DNA of 64,000 nucleotides from assembly GCA_958408685.1 (NCBI GenBank), contig CATYLC010000002.1, positions 1 to 64,000 on the forward strand, given 5' to 3'. This document shows positions 32,508-41,853 of this stretch, piece after piece. Each line of letters starts with the position of its first letter. Position 1 is the first letter of the stretch. A model generated the notes under the pieces. It was given only the letters and a program-made list of their open reading frames with translations, was not told the origin of the DNA and did not search any database. This DNA is from an uncultured Collinsella sp. (GTDB lineage Bacteria > Actinomycetota > Coriobacteriia > Coriobacteriales > Coriobacteriaceae). Both the position numbers and the translations under genes were made by a program.

Positions 32508-33245
32508 ATGGGCTTCTTTGACAAGATGTTCGAGAAGAAAGAGTGCGCGATTTGCGGTACCGAGCTGGGACTTCTAGGTAAGACAAAAATCAATGAAGGC
32601 TACCTGTGCAAAGAGTGCGCCGGCAAGCTCTCCCCTTACTTTCACGGCTATCGCTCCAGCACCGCGGACGATATCCGTGAGCAACTCGCCTACCGCGAGG
32701 CCAACGCCGAGCGCCTGTCTTCGTTCAACCCCACGCGCACGCTTTCTGCCGGGCGCACCAATATTATGCTCGATGAGGACGCGGGCCTGCTGATCATCAC
32801 TTCGCAGAGCCGCTGGCGCGACGCCAATCCCGACATCATCGAGTTCTCGCAGGTACTCGGCTGCGATATGGATATCGACGAGCATCGCACCGAGATCTAT
32901 CGCGAGACCAAGGACGGCGAGCGCGAGAGCTACAACCCGCCGCGCTACGACCTGGATTACGACTTTAATCTGACCATCCACGTCAACACGCCGTACTTTA
33001 CCGAGATCAACCTGCGCGTGAACGACTCCACCATCGATCAGCGCGGCTCCATCGAATATCGCGAGGCCAAGCGCCAGGCAACCGAAGTCCGCGATGCGCT
33101 GGTGCAGCTGCGTCAGGAGACACGCGACAGCGTCGTGGCCGCCAAGGCCCCCAAGACCGCGGTGACCTGCCCCTTCTGCGGAGCCACCACCATTCCCGAT
33201 GCCAGTGGGCGCTGCGAATACTGCGGCGGCGCCATCGGCGCATAG
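32508..33245 (+). CDS. Zinc-ribbon protein with DUF4428-like N-terminus
   Basis: The 245-residue protein has an N-terminal zinc-ribbon of the DUF4428 type (CAICGTELGLLGKTKINEGYLCKECAGKL, about 13-42), a beta-rich middle region (about 85-185) and a C-terminal zinc ribbon (CPFCGATTIPDASGRCEYCGG). No membrane segment is seen. It is the first gene of a four-gene plus-strand cluster with a second zinc-ribbon protein, an SPFH protein and a lipoprotein. The enzymatic role is unknown; zinc ribbons suggest protein-protein or nucleic-acid contacts. The ribosome binding site is GGGAGGC. Confidence 0.85.
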   Translation: MGFFDKMFEKKECAICGTELGLLGKTKINEGYLCKECAGKLSPYFHGYRSSTADDIREQLAYREANAERLSSFNPTRTLSAGRTNIMLDEDAGLLIITSQSRWRDANPDIIEFSQVLGCDMDIDEHRTEIYRETKDGERESYNPPRYDLDYDFNLTIHVNTPYFTEINLRVNDSTIDQRGSIEYREAKRQATEVRDALVQLRQETRDSVVAAKAPKTAVTCPFCGATTIPDASGRCEYCGGAIGA

Positions 33246-33269
33246 CCTCCAGCAGCGAAAGGACCGATC

Positions 33270-34592
33270 ATGGCCTTCGAGAGCGTTAACTATCAGTGCC
33301 CTGCCTGCGGTGGCCCCCTGCATTTTGCAAGCGCCGAGCAAAAGCTCGTCTGCGACTACTGTGACTCGCGCTTTGAAGTCGAAGAAGTCGAGGCCCTCTA
33401 TCGCGAGCGCCAGGACAAGGCAGATGCCAAAGCCGATGCCGCAGCCGCGGCCCCCAAGCCTGCTGTCGACGATGCCGTGCAGGAACTCGCCCAAAACGCC
33501 GGCTACATCTGCTCGTCGTGCGGCGCCGAGCTCGTGTCCGACGGCACCGTCGCCGTCACCACCTGCCCGTACTGCGGCAACTCCGCCGTGGCGCCCGGCC
33601 AGCTCTCTGGCGACTTCTCGCCCGACCTGGTGATTCCGTTTAAGCTCGGGCGCGACGACGTCACGGCCGCACTCAAGGAACACTACAAGGGCAAGATCTT
33701 GCTGCCCAAGAGCTTTGTCACCGGCAACCACATCGACGAGGTCCAAGGTGTCTACGTGCCGTTTTGGCTCTACGGCGCCCGCGTTGACGGCGAAGTGTAC
33801 TTTGACGCGACCAACGAGACCGTGACCGAGGAATCCGACCGCACCGTCACGACCACCGACCACTACGATGCCTATCGCAAGGGCAATATCTCGTTTAAGC
33901 GCGTGCCCGTCGACGGATCGTCCAAGATGCCCGACGGCCACATGGACGCCATCGAGCCGTTTGACTACGACGCACTGCGTCCGTTCTCGGTCGCATATAT
34001 GCCCGGCTACATCGCCAACCGTTACGACGAGGACTGCGAGACCTGCAAGGCGCGCGCCGAGCGCCGTATGGAAGAAAGCACGATCTCGGCCCTGCGCGAG
34101 ACCGTCGTCGACGAATACGACGATGCCACGGTCGAAAGCAAGCAGCTCGACTACACCTGGGAAGACAGCGACTACGCCCTGTTCCCCGTCTGGATGCTCT
34201 CCACCTCGTGGAACGGCAAGAGCTACCTGTTTGCCATGAACGGCCAGACCGGCCGCTTGGTCGGCGAGCTCCCCTGCTCCAAGCCCAAGCTCGCCATCGC
34301 CTCGGTGCTGTTCTTCGTGATCGGATTTATCCTCTCCCAGATTCTCTTTATGGGGGAATACGCCTTCGATCCGGATTACCTCACCTTTGATATCGAGGGC
34401 ATCCTCATCAACGTCATCGCGCCGCTGATCATCGTGATTATCGGAGACGTACTACTGGTAGGCCAGCTCAAGACGGCCAACGAAGCAACCCATGCCGATG
34501 AGTATTGTGGCGAGCTCGACCTGACCGAGAAGCACGACACCTTCAGTCACACCGAGACCACCGTTGTCATGAAAGACGACAAGGACGACTAA
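33270..34592 (+). CDS. Zinc-ribbon membrane protein
   Basis: The 440-residue protein carries two N-terminal zinc ribbons (CPACGGPLHFASAEQKLVCDYC, about 10-31, and CSSCGAELVSDGTVAVTTCPYC), a large soluble beta-rich middle region and two C-terminal transmembrane helices (LAIASVLFFVIGFILSQILF, ILINVIAPLIIVIIGDVLLV). The first ribbon is of the TFIIB-like kind. It lies 24 bases after the previous gene. The pairing with an SPFH gene suggests a membrane-associated complex; function unknown. Confidence 0.82.
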   Translation: MAFESVNYQCPACGGPLHFASAEQKLVCDYCDSRFEVEEVEALYRERQDKADAKADAAAAAPKPAVDDAVQELAQNAGYICSSCGAELVSDGTVAVTTCPYCGNSAVAPGQLSGDFSPDLVIPFKLGRDDVTAALKEHYKGKILLPKSFVTGNHIDEVQGVYVPFWLYGARVDGEVYFDATNETVTEESDRTVTTTDHYDAYRKGNISFKRVPVDGSSKMPDGHMDAIEPFDYDALRPFSVAYMPGYIANRYDEDCETCKARAERRMEESTISALRETVVDEYDDATVESKQLDYTWEDSDYALFPVWMLSTSWNGKSYLFAMNGQTGRLVGELPCSKPKLAIASVLFFVIGFILSQILFMGEYAFDPDYLTFDIEGILINVIAPLIIVIIGDVLLVGQLKTANEATHADEYCGELDLTEKHDTFSHTETTVVMKDDKDD

Positions 34593-34640
34593 GCAATCCA
34601 ACCAATACCACCCGGCCTTTGACGAGAAAGGAAGATCACC

Positions 34641-35876
34641 ATGGGACTCTTGAAAGCTGGATTGGGAGCTGCCGGCGGCGTCATGGCCGACCAGTGGAAG
34701 GAATTTATCTATTGCGAATCGATGCCCGCTGATGTCTTGGCCTGCAAGGGCAGCAAGCGCACCGGCGGCCGCAGCTCCAACACGCGCGGCGAGGACAACG
34801 TCATCTCCAACGGCTCCGTCATCGCCGTCAACGACGGCCAGGGCATGCTCGTGGTGCAAAACGGCAAGATCATCGAGGTCGCGCTGGAGCCCGGCGAGTT
34901 TGTCTTTGACACCGGCAGCGAGCCGAGCGTCTTTAGCGGCAACCTGGGCGACTCCATCAAGGAGACCTTCGCCAATATCGGCAGCCGCTTTACCTTTGGC
35001 GGCGACGCGGGCAAGGACCAGCGTGTCTACTTCATCAACACCAAGGAGATCATCGGCAACAAGTACGGCACCGCCTCGCCCGTGCCCTTCCGCGTGGTCG
35101 ATAACAACATTGGTCTGGACGTCGACATCTCCGTGCGCTGCAACGGCGAGTATTCGTACCGCATCACCAACCCGCTGCTGTTCTACACCAACGTATGCGG
35201 CAACGTGACCGATAGCTACACGCGCGACAAGATCGACAGTCAGCTTAAGTCCGAGCTGCTCACCGCCCTGCAGCCCGCCTTTGCCAAGATCTCGGAGATG
35301 GGCATCCGCTACAGTGCCATCCCCGGCCACACCACCGAGCTCGCCCGCGCGCTCAACGAGGTCCTCTCGGCCGACTGGCGCGACCTGCGTGGTGTCGAGA
35401 TCGTGAGCTTTGGCGTTAACTCCATCGCCGCCTCGCAAGAAGACGAGCAGATGATCAAGGACCTGCAGAAGGCCGCGGTCATGCGCGATCCCACCATGGC
35501 AGCAGCCAACATCGCCAGCGCCCAGAGCGACGCGATGCGCGCGGCGGCCGCTAACCCCAACGGCGCAATGGCCGGCTTTATGGGCATGGGCATGGCAGGT
35601 GGCATGGGCGGCATGAATGCCAGCCAGCTGTTCGCCGCCGGCCAGGCACAGCAGCAGGCCGCCCCGCAGCCGGCTCCGGCACCCGCCCCGGCTCCTGCCG
35701 CCGCACCTGCGGCCGGCGCATGGACTTGCAGCTGCGGCGCCACCAACACCGGCAAGTTCTGCTCCGAGTGCGGCAGTCCCGCACCCGCCCCGGCACCGGC
35801 CAAGTGGTTCTGCCCCAACTGCGGTAGCGAAAACGGCGGCAAGTTCTGCAGCAACTGCGGAACGCCCAGGCCCTAG
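34641..35876 (+). CDS. SPFH-domain protein with C-terminal zinc ribbons
   Basis: The 411-residue protein resembles the group annotated as virion-core-protein-like SPFH proteins. An SPFH/band-7 domain fills about 30-280 (IEVALEPGEFVFDTGSEPS, AIPGHTTELARALNEVLSADW), then come a Met/Gly-rich segment, a Pro/Ala linker and two zinc ribbons (CSCGATNTGKFCSECG, CPNCGSENGGKFCSNCG). No clear transmembrane helix is present. SPFH proteins form ring- or lattice-like membrane assemblies. The cluster with two other ribbon proteins suggests one complex. Confidence 0.85.
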   Translation: MGLLKAGLGAAGGVMADQWKEFIYCESMPADVLACKGSKRTGGRSSNTRGEDNVISNGSVIAVNDGQGMLVVQNGKIIEVALEPGEFVFDTGSEPSVFSGNLGDSIKETFANIGSRFTFGGDAGKDQRVYFINTKEIIGNKYGTASPVPFRVVDNNIGLDVDISVRCNGEYSYRITNPLLFYTNVCGNVTDSYTRDKIDSQLKSELLTALQPAFAKISEMGIRYSAIPGHTTELARALNEVLSADWRDLRGVEIVSFGVNSIAASQEDEQMIKDLQKAAVMRDPTMAAANIASAQSDAMRAAAANPNGAMAGFMGMGMAGGMGGMNASQLFAAGQAQQQAAPQPAPAPAPAPAAAPAAGAWTCSCGATNTGKFCSECGSPAPAPAPAKWFCPNCGSENGGKFCSNCGTPRP

Positions 35877-35956
35877 CCCTTCTATCTGGTAATTGGCGGG
35901 GGTTCCGCCACCCCCGCATTTGCTTCTATGGCTTTCGTTCGATAAAGGAGGACACC

Positions 35957-36799
35957 ATGAAGACAACGTTCAAAAAGTCCGTACTCGCATTTCTGACATG
36001 CGTCCTGGCGCTCGCCTTTGCCCTGACGGGCTGCAGCGGCGGCGGCAAAGACCCCAAGGCCAACTTCGTCGGCAGCTGGGAACTCTCGGGTGGAACCCTG
36101 GAGGGCGAAGAGCTGACCGATGAGTACATGAAGATGCTCGAGGATTGGGGTGTCCACTGTGTCCTGATTCTCGATGAGGACGGTACAGGCGCCCTCGACC
36201 TGTTCCTTGAAGTCGTCGACCTTAAATGGGAGGCAAAGGACGCCGCCACCGTAACCATCACCGCCGAAGACGAGTCGCATGACATGAAGCTCAAGGACGG
36301 CAAACTCATTCTCGAAGAAGATGACGGCAATCTTGTCTTTACCAAGTCCGACAAGGATCTGTCCGGTACGGTGAAGAAGGATCGCGAGAACGCCGAGAAG
36401 GAAGAAGAGATCGATGAGGCCGTCGAAGACGACGACGTCCAGAGCATCGAAATCTCCCCCGCCGTCACCGTCGCCGATGACGACCTGTGCACCATCACCA
36501 TCACCGAGAAGTTCAAGGACGACTGGGGCGACATCGGCTTTGTCGTCAACATCACCAACAAGAGCGACAAGGACCTGACCTTCTACGCTCCTTCCGGCAA
36601 GACCAACGTCAACGGCACCATGAAGGAACCCTGGTTCTCGGCTCACCTGATGCCCGGCACCAACGCCACCGAGGAATTCACGTTCTCGAGCGGCGAGCTT
36701 GACAGCCTTGATGACCTCGTCAATACGACCATCGGCATCGACGTCTACCTGACCGATTCCTACGAGGACGTCGCCTCCTACACCGCGACCATCGCGTAG
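35957..36799 (+). CDS. Lipoprotein of unknown function
   Basis: The 280-residue precursor has a signal peptide (MKTTFKKSVLAFLTCVLALAF) and a lipobox ALTGCSGG with lipidation at about Cys26. The mature part is acidic, with an N-terminal half like the lipocalin-like DUF of the type NFVGSWELSGGTLEGEEL, a short charged linker (KEEEIDEAVEDDD) and a C-terminal immunoglobulin-like region (FVVNITNKSDKDLTFYAP) as in DUF5067-type lipoproteins. It is the last gene of the SPFH cluster, with AAAGGAGG upstream. Confidence 0.8.
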   Translation: MKTTFKKSVLAFLTCVLALAFALTGCSGGGKDPKANFVGSWELSGGTLEGEELTDEYMKMLEDWGVHCVLILDEDGTGALDLFLEVVDLKWEAKDAATVTITAEDESHDMKLKDGKLILEEDDGNLVFTKSDKDLSGTVKKDRENAEKEEEIDEAVEDDDVQSIEISPAVTVADDDLCTITITEKFKDDWGDIGFVVNITNKSDKDLTFYAPSGKTNVNGTMKEPWFSAHLMPGTNATEEFTFSSGELDSLDDLVNTTIGIDVYLTDSYEDVASYTATIA

Positions 36800-36847
36800 C
36801 GGCAGACCACGACAGCCGCGGATTGGCGGACACATCCGCGCACACCA

Positions 36848-36882
36848 GGCGGGGCCGCAGGAGTTGATCCTGCGGCCCCGCC
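36848..36882. terminator. Terminator between the convergent lipoprotein and response-regulator genes
   Basis: A 15-bp perfect stem (GGCGGGGCCGCAGGA at 36848-36862, complement at 36868-36882) with a 5-base loop lies between two convergent genes. The T-run is short (GCTTTA on the plus strand). Confidence 0.7.
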
Positions 36883-36907
36883 GCTTTATGCCGATGCGTA
36901 ACGAGCG

Positions 36908-37528
36908 CTAGCGCTCCATGTTGGGAACGATGCTGCCCTCCGTTACTGCGCGCACGGCCAAGCGCATGATGTTGTCGTAGCCGGTCTTATTGAGAATCTC
37001 CGAGATGCGGCGTTTGATGGTGCCCTCGCTCATAAACAGCTCGGCCGCGATCTCGCGGCGGCTTTTACCCTCGCAGGCAAGGCGCAAGATCGACAGCTCG
37101 ACATCGTCGAGGGCCGCCGTGCCCGAGAAGATGCTCTCGGGCGGCTTGGGAAACGTGCAGTAACCCGCCAGCGTGGAGCGCATCACGGCGAATAGCTCGT
37201 CGATACCAACGTTCTTGTACACAAAGCTGTCGACGCCCGCCTCGCGCGCCTGGTCCACAAAGGTGATTTCGGGCATACCCGTCATGATAATGACGCGGCA
37301 CTCGGGCAGTTGTTCCTTGATGCGCGCCGCCGCCACGATGCCGTTGGAATCATGCTCGGTACATACGTCCATCAGTATCATGTCCGGGCGCTCCTTAAGC
37401 ACAACGTCCAAGGCATCCGAGGCGTCGGCGATCGCGGCAACAACCGTCATGTCGGGCTGGTCACCGACGGAGCGCGCGAGGCTCTCGCGCAAGATAGCCT
37501 GGTCTTCGACGATTAACACGCGAATCAT
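36908..37528 (-). CDS. NarL-type response regulator
   Basis: The 206-residue protein has a receiver domain (VLIVEDQAILRESL; phosphoacceptor Asp in MILMDVCTEHDSNG; Lys in FVYKNVG) and a C-terminal LuxR helix-turn-helix (ELSILRLACEGKSRREIAAELFMSEGTIKRRISEILNKTG). It is the last gene of a three-gene operon in which each gene overlaps the next by four bases (ATGA). The partner kinase is at 37525-39024. Confidence 0.93.
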   Translation of the reverse strand: MIRVLIVEDQAILRESLARSVGDQPDMTVVAAIADASDALDVVLKERPDMILMDVCTEHDSNGIVAAARIKEQLPECRVIIMTGMPEITFVDQAREAGVDSFVYKNVGIDELFAVMRSTLAGYCTFPKPPESIFSGTAALDDVELSILRLACEGKSRREIAAELFMSEGTIKRRISEILNKTGYDNIMRLAVRAVTEGSIVPNMER

Positions 37529-39024
37529 GAACTTCTCCTTTGGACCGTGGCGTTGGAGGCGAGCGGGATGGACACCGTAAGCGTGAAGGGCGGGGCGGTG
37601 TGGACTTCCAGGCTGCCGCCCAGATTCTGTGCGACATGCCTCATACCTGGGATACCCGTTCCCTCGCGATACGATACGGGTGCAGGCGCGCCGTCGTTAG
37701 AAACGGCCATCCGCGCAACAGCGCCGTCTTCCGACGTCTCCTGCCGCAGGCGCACATGGACCTGATGGGCCTGTGCATGCTTGGTGGCATTGGTCGAGGC
37801 CTCGCGGATAATCTGCAGAAAGGCTGCGGCGACGCGCGCGTCGCTTGGCAGCTCGCCCTCCACATCGATCTGCACGCTCACTAGGCCAAAGGCATGGACG
37901 ATATCGCCCAGTTGCTCTGCCGGTTCGGTGTCGCCCCCGCTGCGCAGATCGGCAGCGATTGAGCGCAGCAGCGGGTCGATCTGCTCGAGTGACTCGTCAT
38001 CCAGGCGCCCCTCCTCCAGATAACGATGGAGGATGGACAGGCGCTGCCCGATCACGTCGTGCACGCGAGCGCGCATACGCAGATAGGCCGCATTGTCAGC
38101 AACTTTTTTGACTTCTTCGATCTGGGCTTGGAGCTCTTGGCCCGCAAGCTCAAGCAGGTGGTTGGCTTGCGCCAGGCGATTATGAGCATGCGCATACTCT
38201 GTTACATCCAGGCCGATAATGCGCTCGAAGAGGCGGCCCGAAACCATAACGTCATCGCGCACAAACAAGCGAATCTCGGCGGGAGAAACTTCGACCACCG
38301 CCCGCGCCTCACCAAAGCGGTCCAGATTAATCCGCACGCGGTTCTGGCTGCTTTCGGGCATTTGCATGCTGAGTTTGCGCAGGTCGTTCCATGTACCGCT
38401 CATATCGCCTAGATCGGTGGGCATATGAAGCTCCACCAGGTTTTTTCGCATGCAGCGGTTCATGAGCAGCGGACGGCCCCTCGGGTCCAGATACAGGATG
38501 CCCACGGGAATCACGTTGATGGTTTCGATCGTCGAGAACGCGGTGATATCCTCCTGGCGGTTGTGGACATCCATCAAGAGCGCCGCAATGGAGCGGCACA
38601 GGAAAAACGCTCCCTCTGCGATAAGGACAACGGTCCACGCCGAGCCCATGGCAAAAACCACCGGCGGCGTCACGGCGGCAACGAGCAACAGTTCGGCCAG
38701 CATGACAGGGCGACGATAGTGCACCATAAGCACCACGCCGTAGGCAAAGATCACGGCATTGAGCCACAACGCTCCGCCCATTGCCCTGGCGCAAACGTCA
38801 AGCGGCGCCACCAGATATGAGCCAGACGACGCGAACAAGATGAGCGCCGAAATAACTAGGTGAAGTACAAGGCTCGCCTCGTAGGCACAAATCACCTTAC
38901 GGTTATAGGACGAGCGGCGCGATGCGATGAGCGGGACGTGAATCGTCTGCAGACACGCAGCCAGGGCAAAGACAACATCGAGCGCAACGATTTGGGGAAG
39001 GATGAGCGAAATCTGCATCGTCAT
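37525..39024 (-). CDS. HisKA_3-type membrane histidine kinase
   Basis: The 499-residue kinase has about five to six N-terminal transmembrane helices (1-170), a PAS-like segment (about 180-290), a coiled coil, the phosphoacceptor His in RARVHDVIGQRLSILHRYLEEG and an ATPase with the N box EASTNATKHAQA and GTGIPGMRHVAQNLGG. This is the NarX/DesK class that pairs with NarL-type regulators. It overlaps both neighbouring genes by four bases. Confidence 0.9.
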   Translation of the reverse strand: MTMQISLILPQIVALDVVFALAACLQTIHVPLIASRRSSYNRKVICAYEASLVLHLVISALILFASSGSYLVAPLDVCARAMGGALWLNAVIFAYGVVLMVHYRRPVMLAELLLVAAVTPPVVFAMGSAWTVVLIAEGAFFLCRSIAALLMDVHNRQEDITAFSTIETINVIPVGILYLDPRGRPLLMNRCMRKNLVELHMPTDLGDMSGTWNDLRKLSMQMPESSQNRVRINLDRFGEARAVVEVSPAEIRLFVRDDVMVSGRLFERIIGLDVTEYAHAHNRLAQANHLLELAGQELQAQIEEVKKVADNAAYLRMRARVHDVIGQRLSILHRYLEEGRLDDESLEQIDPLLRSIAADLRSGGDTEPAEQLGDIVHAFGLVSVQIDVEGELPSDARVAAAFLQIIREASTNATKHAQAHQVHVRLRQETSEDGAVARMAVSNDGAPAPVSYREGTGIPGMRHVAQNLGGSLEVHTAPPFTLTVSIPLASNATVQRRSS

Positions 39025-40904
39025 TCACCCGCCCGCGGCATCAAGACGATCATGCGCAGCTGGCCGGGCTCGCCCTCAAGGCGGTATGCCACGTTGCGCC
39101 CTTGCAGAGCGCTTTCGAGCTCTTGCGCGGCGGGCGTCTGCGAAAGATCTTCATCATCGTTGGAAAAAAGCGTGGCGCGCAGCTCGACACTGCATCGGTC
39201 ATGGTCGCCCAAGTGATACATAAGCGCCGGATGGTCGGTGGTGTAGGCAAAAAACGCAAAGTCATACACGCAGTCGTACAGGGCGCTTACCGTACTGGCG
39301 TGCATCGGGCGCCGTATGGCGATAATCGAAGCGCAATCGATATCGATGGTGCGCAGGTCGCTTGCGAGCTCGTTGGCAATGAGCTGAATGCGGTCGCGAT
39401 CAAAACCGCTCTCCCCGTGCTGTGCCAATGTGAGCGACCCTTTGCGCTTGCAATAGGCGACGAGCATCTTGGCGCGCTGCAGCATGCGGTAACGCTCGTG
39501 CGAAGACGCTTCATCGGTCAACGGCGGCAGCGAGCTCAGCAGGTCGTACATCCCTTCGAGCGCGCGGGCAAGCGCCTGGTCCACGTCTTGGACCAGCAAG
39601 GTCTCGGCCTCTTGATCTGCCAGGTGCGTCTTAAGGTCGTAGTCGGCAGCGAGCAGCTCGTTTTGACGCTGCAGCTCCATGCGACGGTGTGCCAGTTCAC
39701 GGTTAAGCTCGTTGAGATCCGACACGTCTTGGGCAAGCAGGGCCGATCCGCCCAGCAGCGGAAAGGCTCGGTACATCACATCGGGATTGGACTCCACGGC
39801 AAAGGCATGGGCATGCCCGTGTTCCTGGGCTCGCAGCTCTTCGCACACGCCTACCGGCATTGGTTTTGACACTGGCGTGGCATAGACTTCCTGCAGGTCG
39901 CGCGTTAGAACTTTGAGGTCAAGCGGCAAGGTGTCGAAAATGCCGGCGATGTCGTGATATGACGGAATGACACCGCAATCGAGACAGATTTCCATCGCCG
40001 CCACGCACAAGACGCAATAGATGAGCGAGAAGTTGAGCCTCCATGCCCAGGGCACACGCAACGCATATGAGATGGCAAAGAACGCGCCGCCCAGCAGCAC
40101 GAGCGCCGCCGTGCCCGAGAAACGTTGGATGCGAAAGGACGAGGACCGGCCCACCAGGATAAAAAAGGCCACAAAGTTAAAGGCCGTCCACACGAGGACG
40201 GCGAAATAACCCCAGCCGTACGTGTAATCGTTGCTCCAGGTGTCGCTTGTACGGTCAAAGTGGAAGACCTGCTGGTGAAAATCGTTGGTGAGCACAAATC
40301 CGATAAGCAGGATAGCCACAATCCACAGCGCAGCGCAGTAGCGGCGACCCAGGCGGTGTTGCTCCAGGCCCGCAAGGCGCAGACCACACAACTGGTAGAG
40401 CAGCGGAATGAGTGTCATGGGCACGTAGTACAGGTACCACAGCACGGTGGCATAGAACGGCGTGAACGACTTGTACTTGAGAATGACTTCGATCATCCAC
40501 AGGGCGCAGATGGTGGCGACGGCAACAAGGCGGCGGCGCAGCACATAGTCCAAACAGCGCAGATAGACCGATACGCCCCAGATCGAAAATATAATTGCGG
40601 CGACAAGCAGCGGGAGAGAGCTCGAGTGGGCGAGCGCATCCACGACCTCTTCGGACACCTCGCTATAGGCGGGCACGGCGTTAGAAAGTTTGGGGTCGAA
40701 GGCGAACAGCGCCGGCAAGACTGCCAAAAGCATGAGGAACAGCGCGGTGATGGCGCCGGCGATAGCAAAGACGCGGTGGCGGTACACCTGATGTGTTATG
40801 CCAACAAGGAATCTCGGCATGGCGAAGAGCCTGCCGCCCCTGGGATCCGCAGCCGGTGCGGTCCGGGCGGCCGCATGGCCGATATGTCGCTCGCGGGTAC
40901 CCAT
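39021..40904 (-). CDS. 7TM sensor-like membrane protein without a kinase domain
   Basis: The 627-residue protein has about eight transmembrane helices in the first 300 residues, in the style of the histidine kinase N-terminal 7TM domain. It then has a PAS-like stretch and a coiled coil (SDLNELNRELAHRRMELQRQNELLAADYDL). No HATPase motifs (N box, GxG) are visible in the C-terminal 200 residues, so it is probably an accessory sensor or a degenerate kinase. It is the first gene of the operon. The start is uncertain: ATG 40904 (MGTRERH) has no ribosome binding site and could be leaderless; a later ATG (MPRFLVG) is possible. Confidence 0.78.
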   Translation of the reverse strand: MGTRERHIGHAAARTAPAADPRGGRLFAMPRFLVGITHQVYRHRVFAIAGAITALFLMLLAVLPALFAFDPKLSNAVPAYSEVSEEVVDALAHSSSLPLLVAAIIFSIWGVSVYLRCLDYVLRRRLVAVATICALWMIEVILKYKSFTPFYATVLWYLYYVPMTLIPLLYQLCGLRLAGLEQHRLGRRYCAALWIVAILLIGFVLTNDFHQQVFHFDRTSDTWSNDYTYGWGYFAVLVWTAFNFVAFFILVGRSSSFRIQRFSGTAALVLLGGAFFAISYALRVPWAWRLNFSLIYCVLCVAAMEICLDCGVIPSYHDIAGIFDTLPLDLKVLTRDLQEVYATPVSKPMPVGVCEELRAQEHGHAHAFAVESNPDVMYRAFPLLGGSALLAQDVSDLNELNRELAHRRMELQRQNELLAADYDLKTHLADQEAETLLVQDVDQALARALEGMYDLLSSLPPLTDEASSHERYRMLQRAKMLVAYCKRKGSLTLAQHGESGFDRDRIQLIANELASDLRTIDIDCASIIAIRRPMHASTVSALYDCVYDFAFFAYTTDHPALMYHLGDHDRCSVELRATLFSNDDEDLSQTPAAQELESALQGRNVAYRLEGEPGQLRMIVLMPRAGE

Positions 40905-41017
40905 AGTGCTTTTAGTGTACCGACAGATGGGTCGAAAAAGCGGGCCGCATGTCCCAAAATCCGCAGACGGCAAGGCGCCCGGCAGCCTCCCCCGTCTGGC
41001 ACTTCCCGATATCCGCC

Positions 41018-41068
41018 CGCCCCAAACCACCGCAAAGGAGACAGGCACCTTTGTGGTGGTTTGGGGCG
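41018..41068. repeat. 21-bp stem hairpin, CCACCACAAAGG type, opposite orientation
   Basis: Arms 41018-41038 (beginning CGCCCCAAACC) and 41048-41068 pair except at one position, around AGACAGGCA. Read on the minus strand the core matches the 3458-3494 hairpin, including the GTGCCTGTC loop. It ends five bases before the stop codon of the 41074 gene, so it could serve as that gene's 3' hairpin. Confidence 0.8.
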
Positions 41069-41073
41069 ATGCG

Positions 41074-41718
41074 CTAGTCCACGGTGATGTCGAGATTTTT
41101 GCCGATGAGGCCTACGTAGCCGCCTTCGGCTGCCTTGGGGCTGTCAGCATGGCAGAGGACCCACTTGTCGGCCTTCCAGTAGCAGTAGCTGTCGCCGGCC
41201 GAGGGCATGTCGGCCGCGACCTCGGGGCGCGGGCCGTTGGTGCCGGCGGGCAGCGCCACCATCACCTGGAAGCCACCGTCGTCGACCATGCAGGGCGTGT
41301 AGTGGAGCGTGGTGTTGAAAACCTCAACAAGCGTGCCGGCCGGCACGCGGAACGCCTTGACGCACGCGGTGTCGAGCTTGCCGTCCTCGATCTCCCAGCG
41401 ATGCGCCACAAGCAGGATAAAGTCGCGGGCGCCCAGGTTGAACTCGCTCGCGCGGTGGTACTCCAGGCAGTTGAGACGCGTGTTGTGGCCGTTGCACCAG
41501 CCCAGCTGGAAGGGACGACCGCCAAACATGAGAAAGCCCAATTTATCGGCATCCTTGACGCCCTCGAGCTCCGGCGCGCTCGCTACGTACTTGCTGCCCT
41601 CGGGAATGGGCGTGGCAGAGAGCGCCTCGAGCACGGGCGACGTGAGCTCGGACGAAACGTTATCCCAAACGTTGCCATAGGATTTGAACTCGGGATCGTT
41701 GACAGAGTAGATATGCAT
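41074..41718 (-). CDS. DUF4867-type cupin-like protein
   Basis: The 214-residue protein matches the DUF4867 group of small beta-barrel proteins from Gram-positive gut bacteria: NCLEYHRASEFNLGARDFILLVAHRWEIEDG, FRVPAGTLVEVFNTTLHYTPC, and a C-terminal GKNLDI. The histidines and glutamates in the HRASE and LVAHRWE segments could bind a metal as in cupins. The family is often found near sugar metabolism genes; here it precedes luxS, nucleoside hydrolase and ribokinase genes. The ATG at 41718 has AGGAG five bases upstream. Confidence 0.78.
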   Translation of the reverse strand: MHIYSVNDPEFKSYGNVWDNVSSELTSPVLEALSATPIPEGSKYVASAPELEGVKDADKLGFLMFGGRPFQLGWCNGHNTRLNCLEYHRASEFNLGARDFILLVAHRWEIEDGKLDTACVKAFRVPAGTLVEVFNTTLHYTPCMVDDGGFQVMVALPAGTNGPRPEVAADMPSAGDSYCYWKADKWVLCHADSPKAAEGGYVGLIGKNLDITVD

Positions 41719-41791
41719 GTTCACTCCTGTTTGTAAATGTGACTATACAAACATTCTAGAACAATCTCATTCTGTTTTGAGCACTCGGTAT

Positions 41792-41822
41792 AAAAAAGCG
41801 CTCCGCAAAGAGCGGGAGCGCT
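41792..41822 (-). terminator. luxS terminator
   Basis: AGCGCTCC (41797-41804) and GGAGCGCT (41815-41822) form the stem, followed on the minus strand by a run of six T, 30 bases past the luxS stop codon. Confidence 0.85.
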
Positions 41823-41853
41823 TCTGGCACAAACGTTATTCCTGCAAGCAGCC

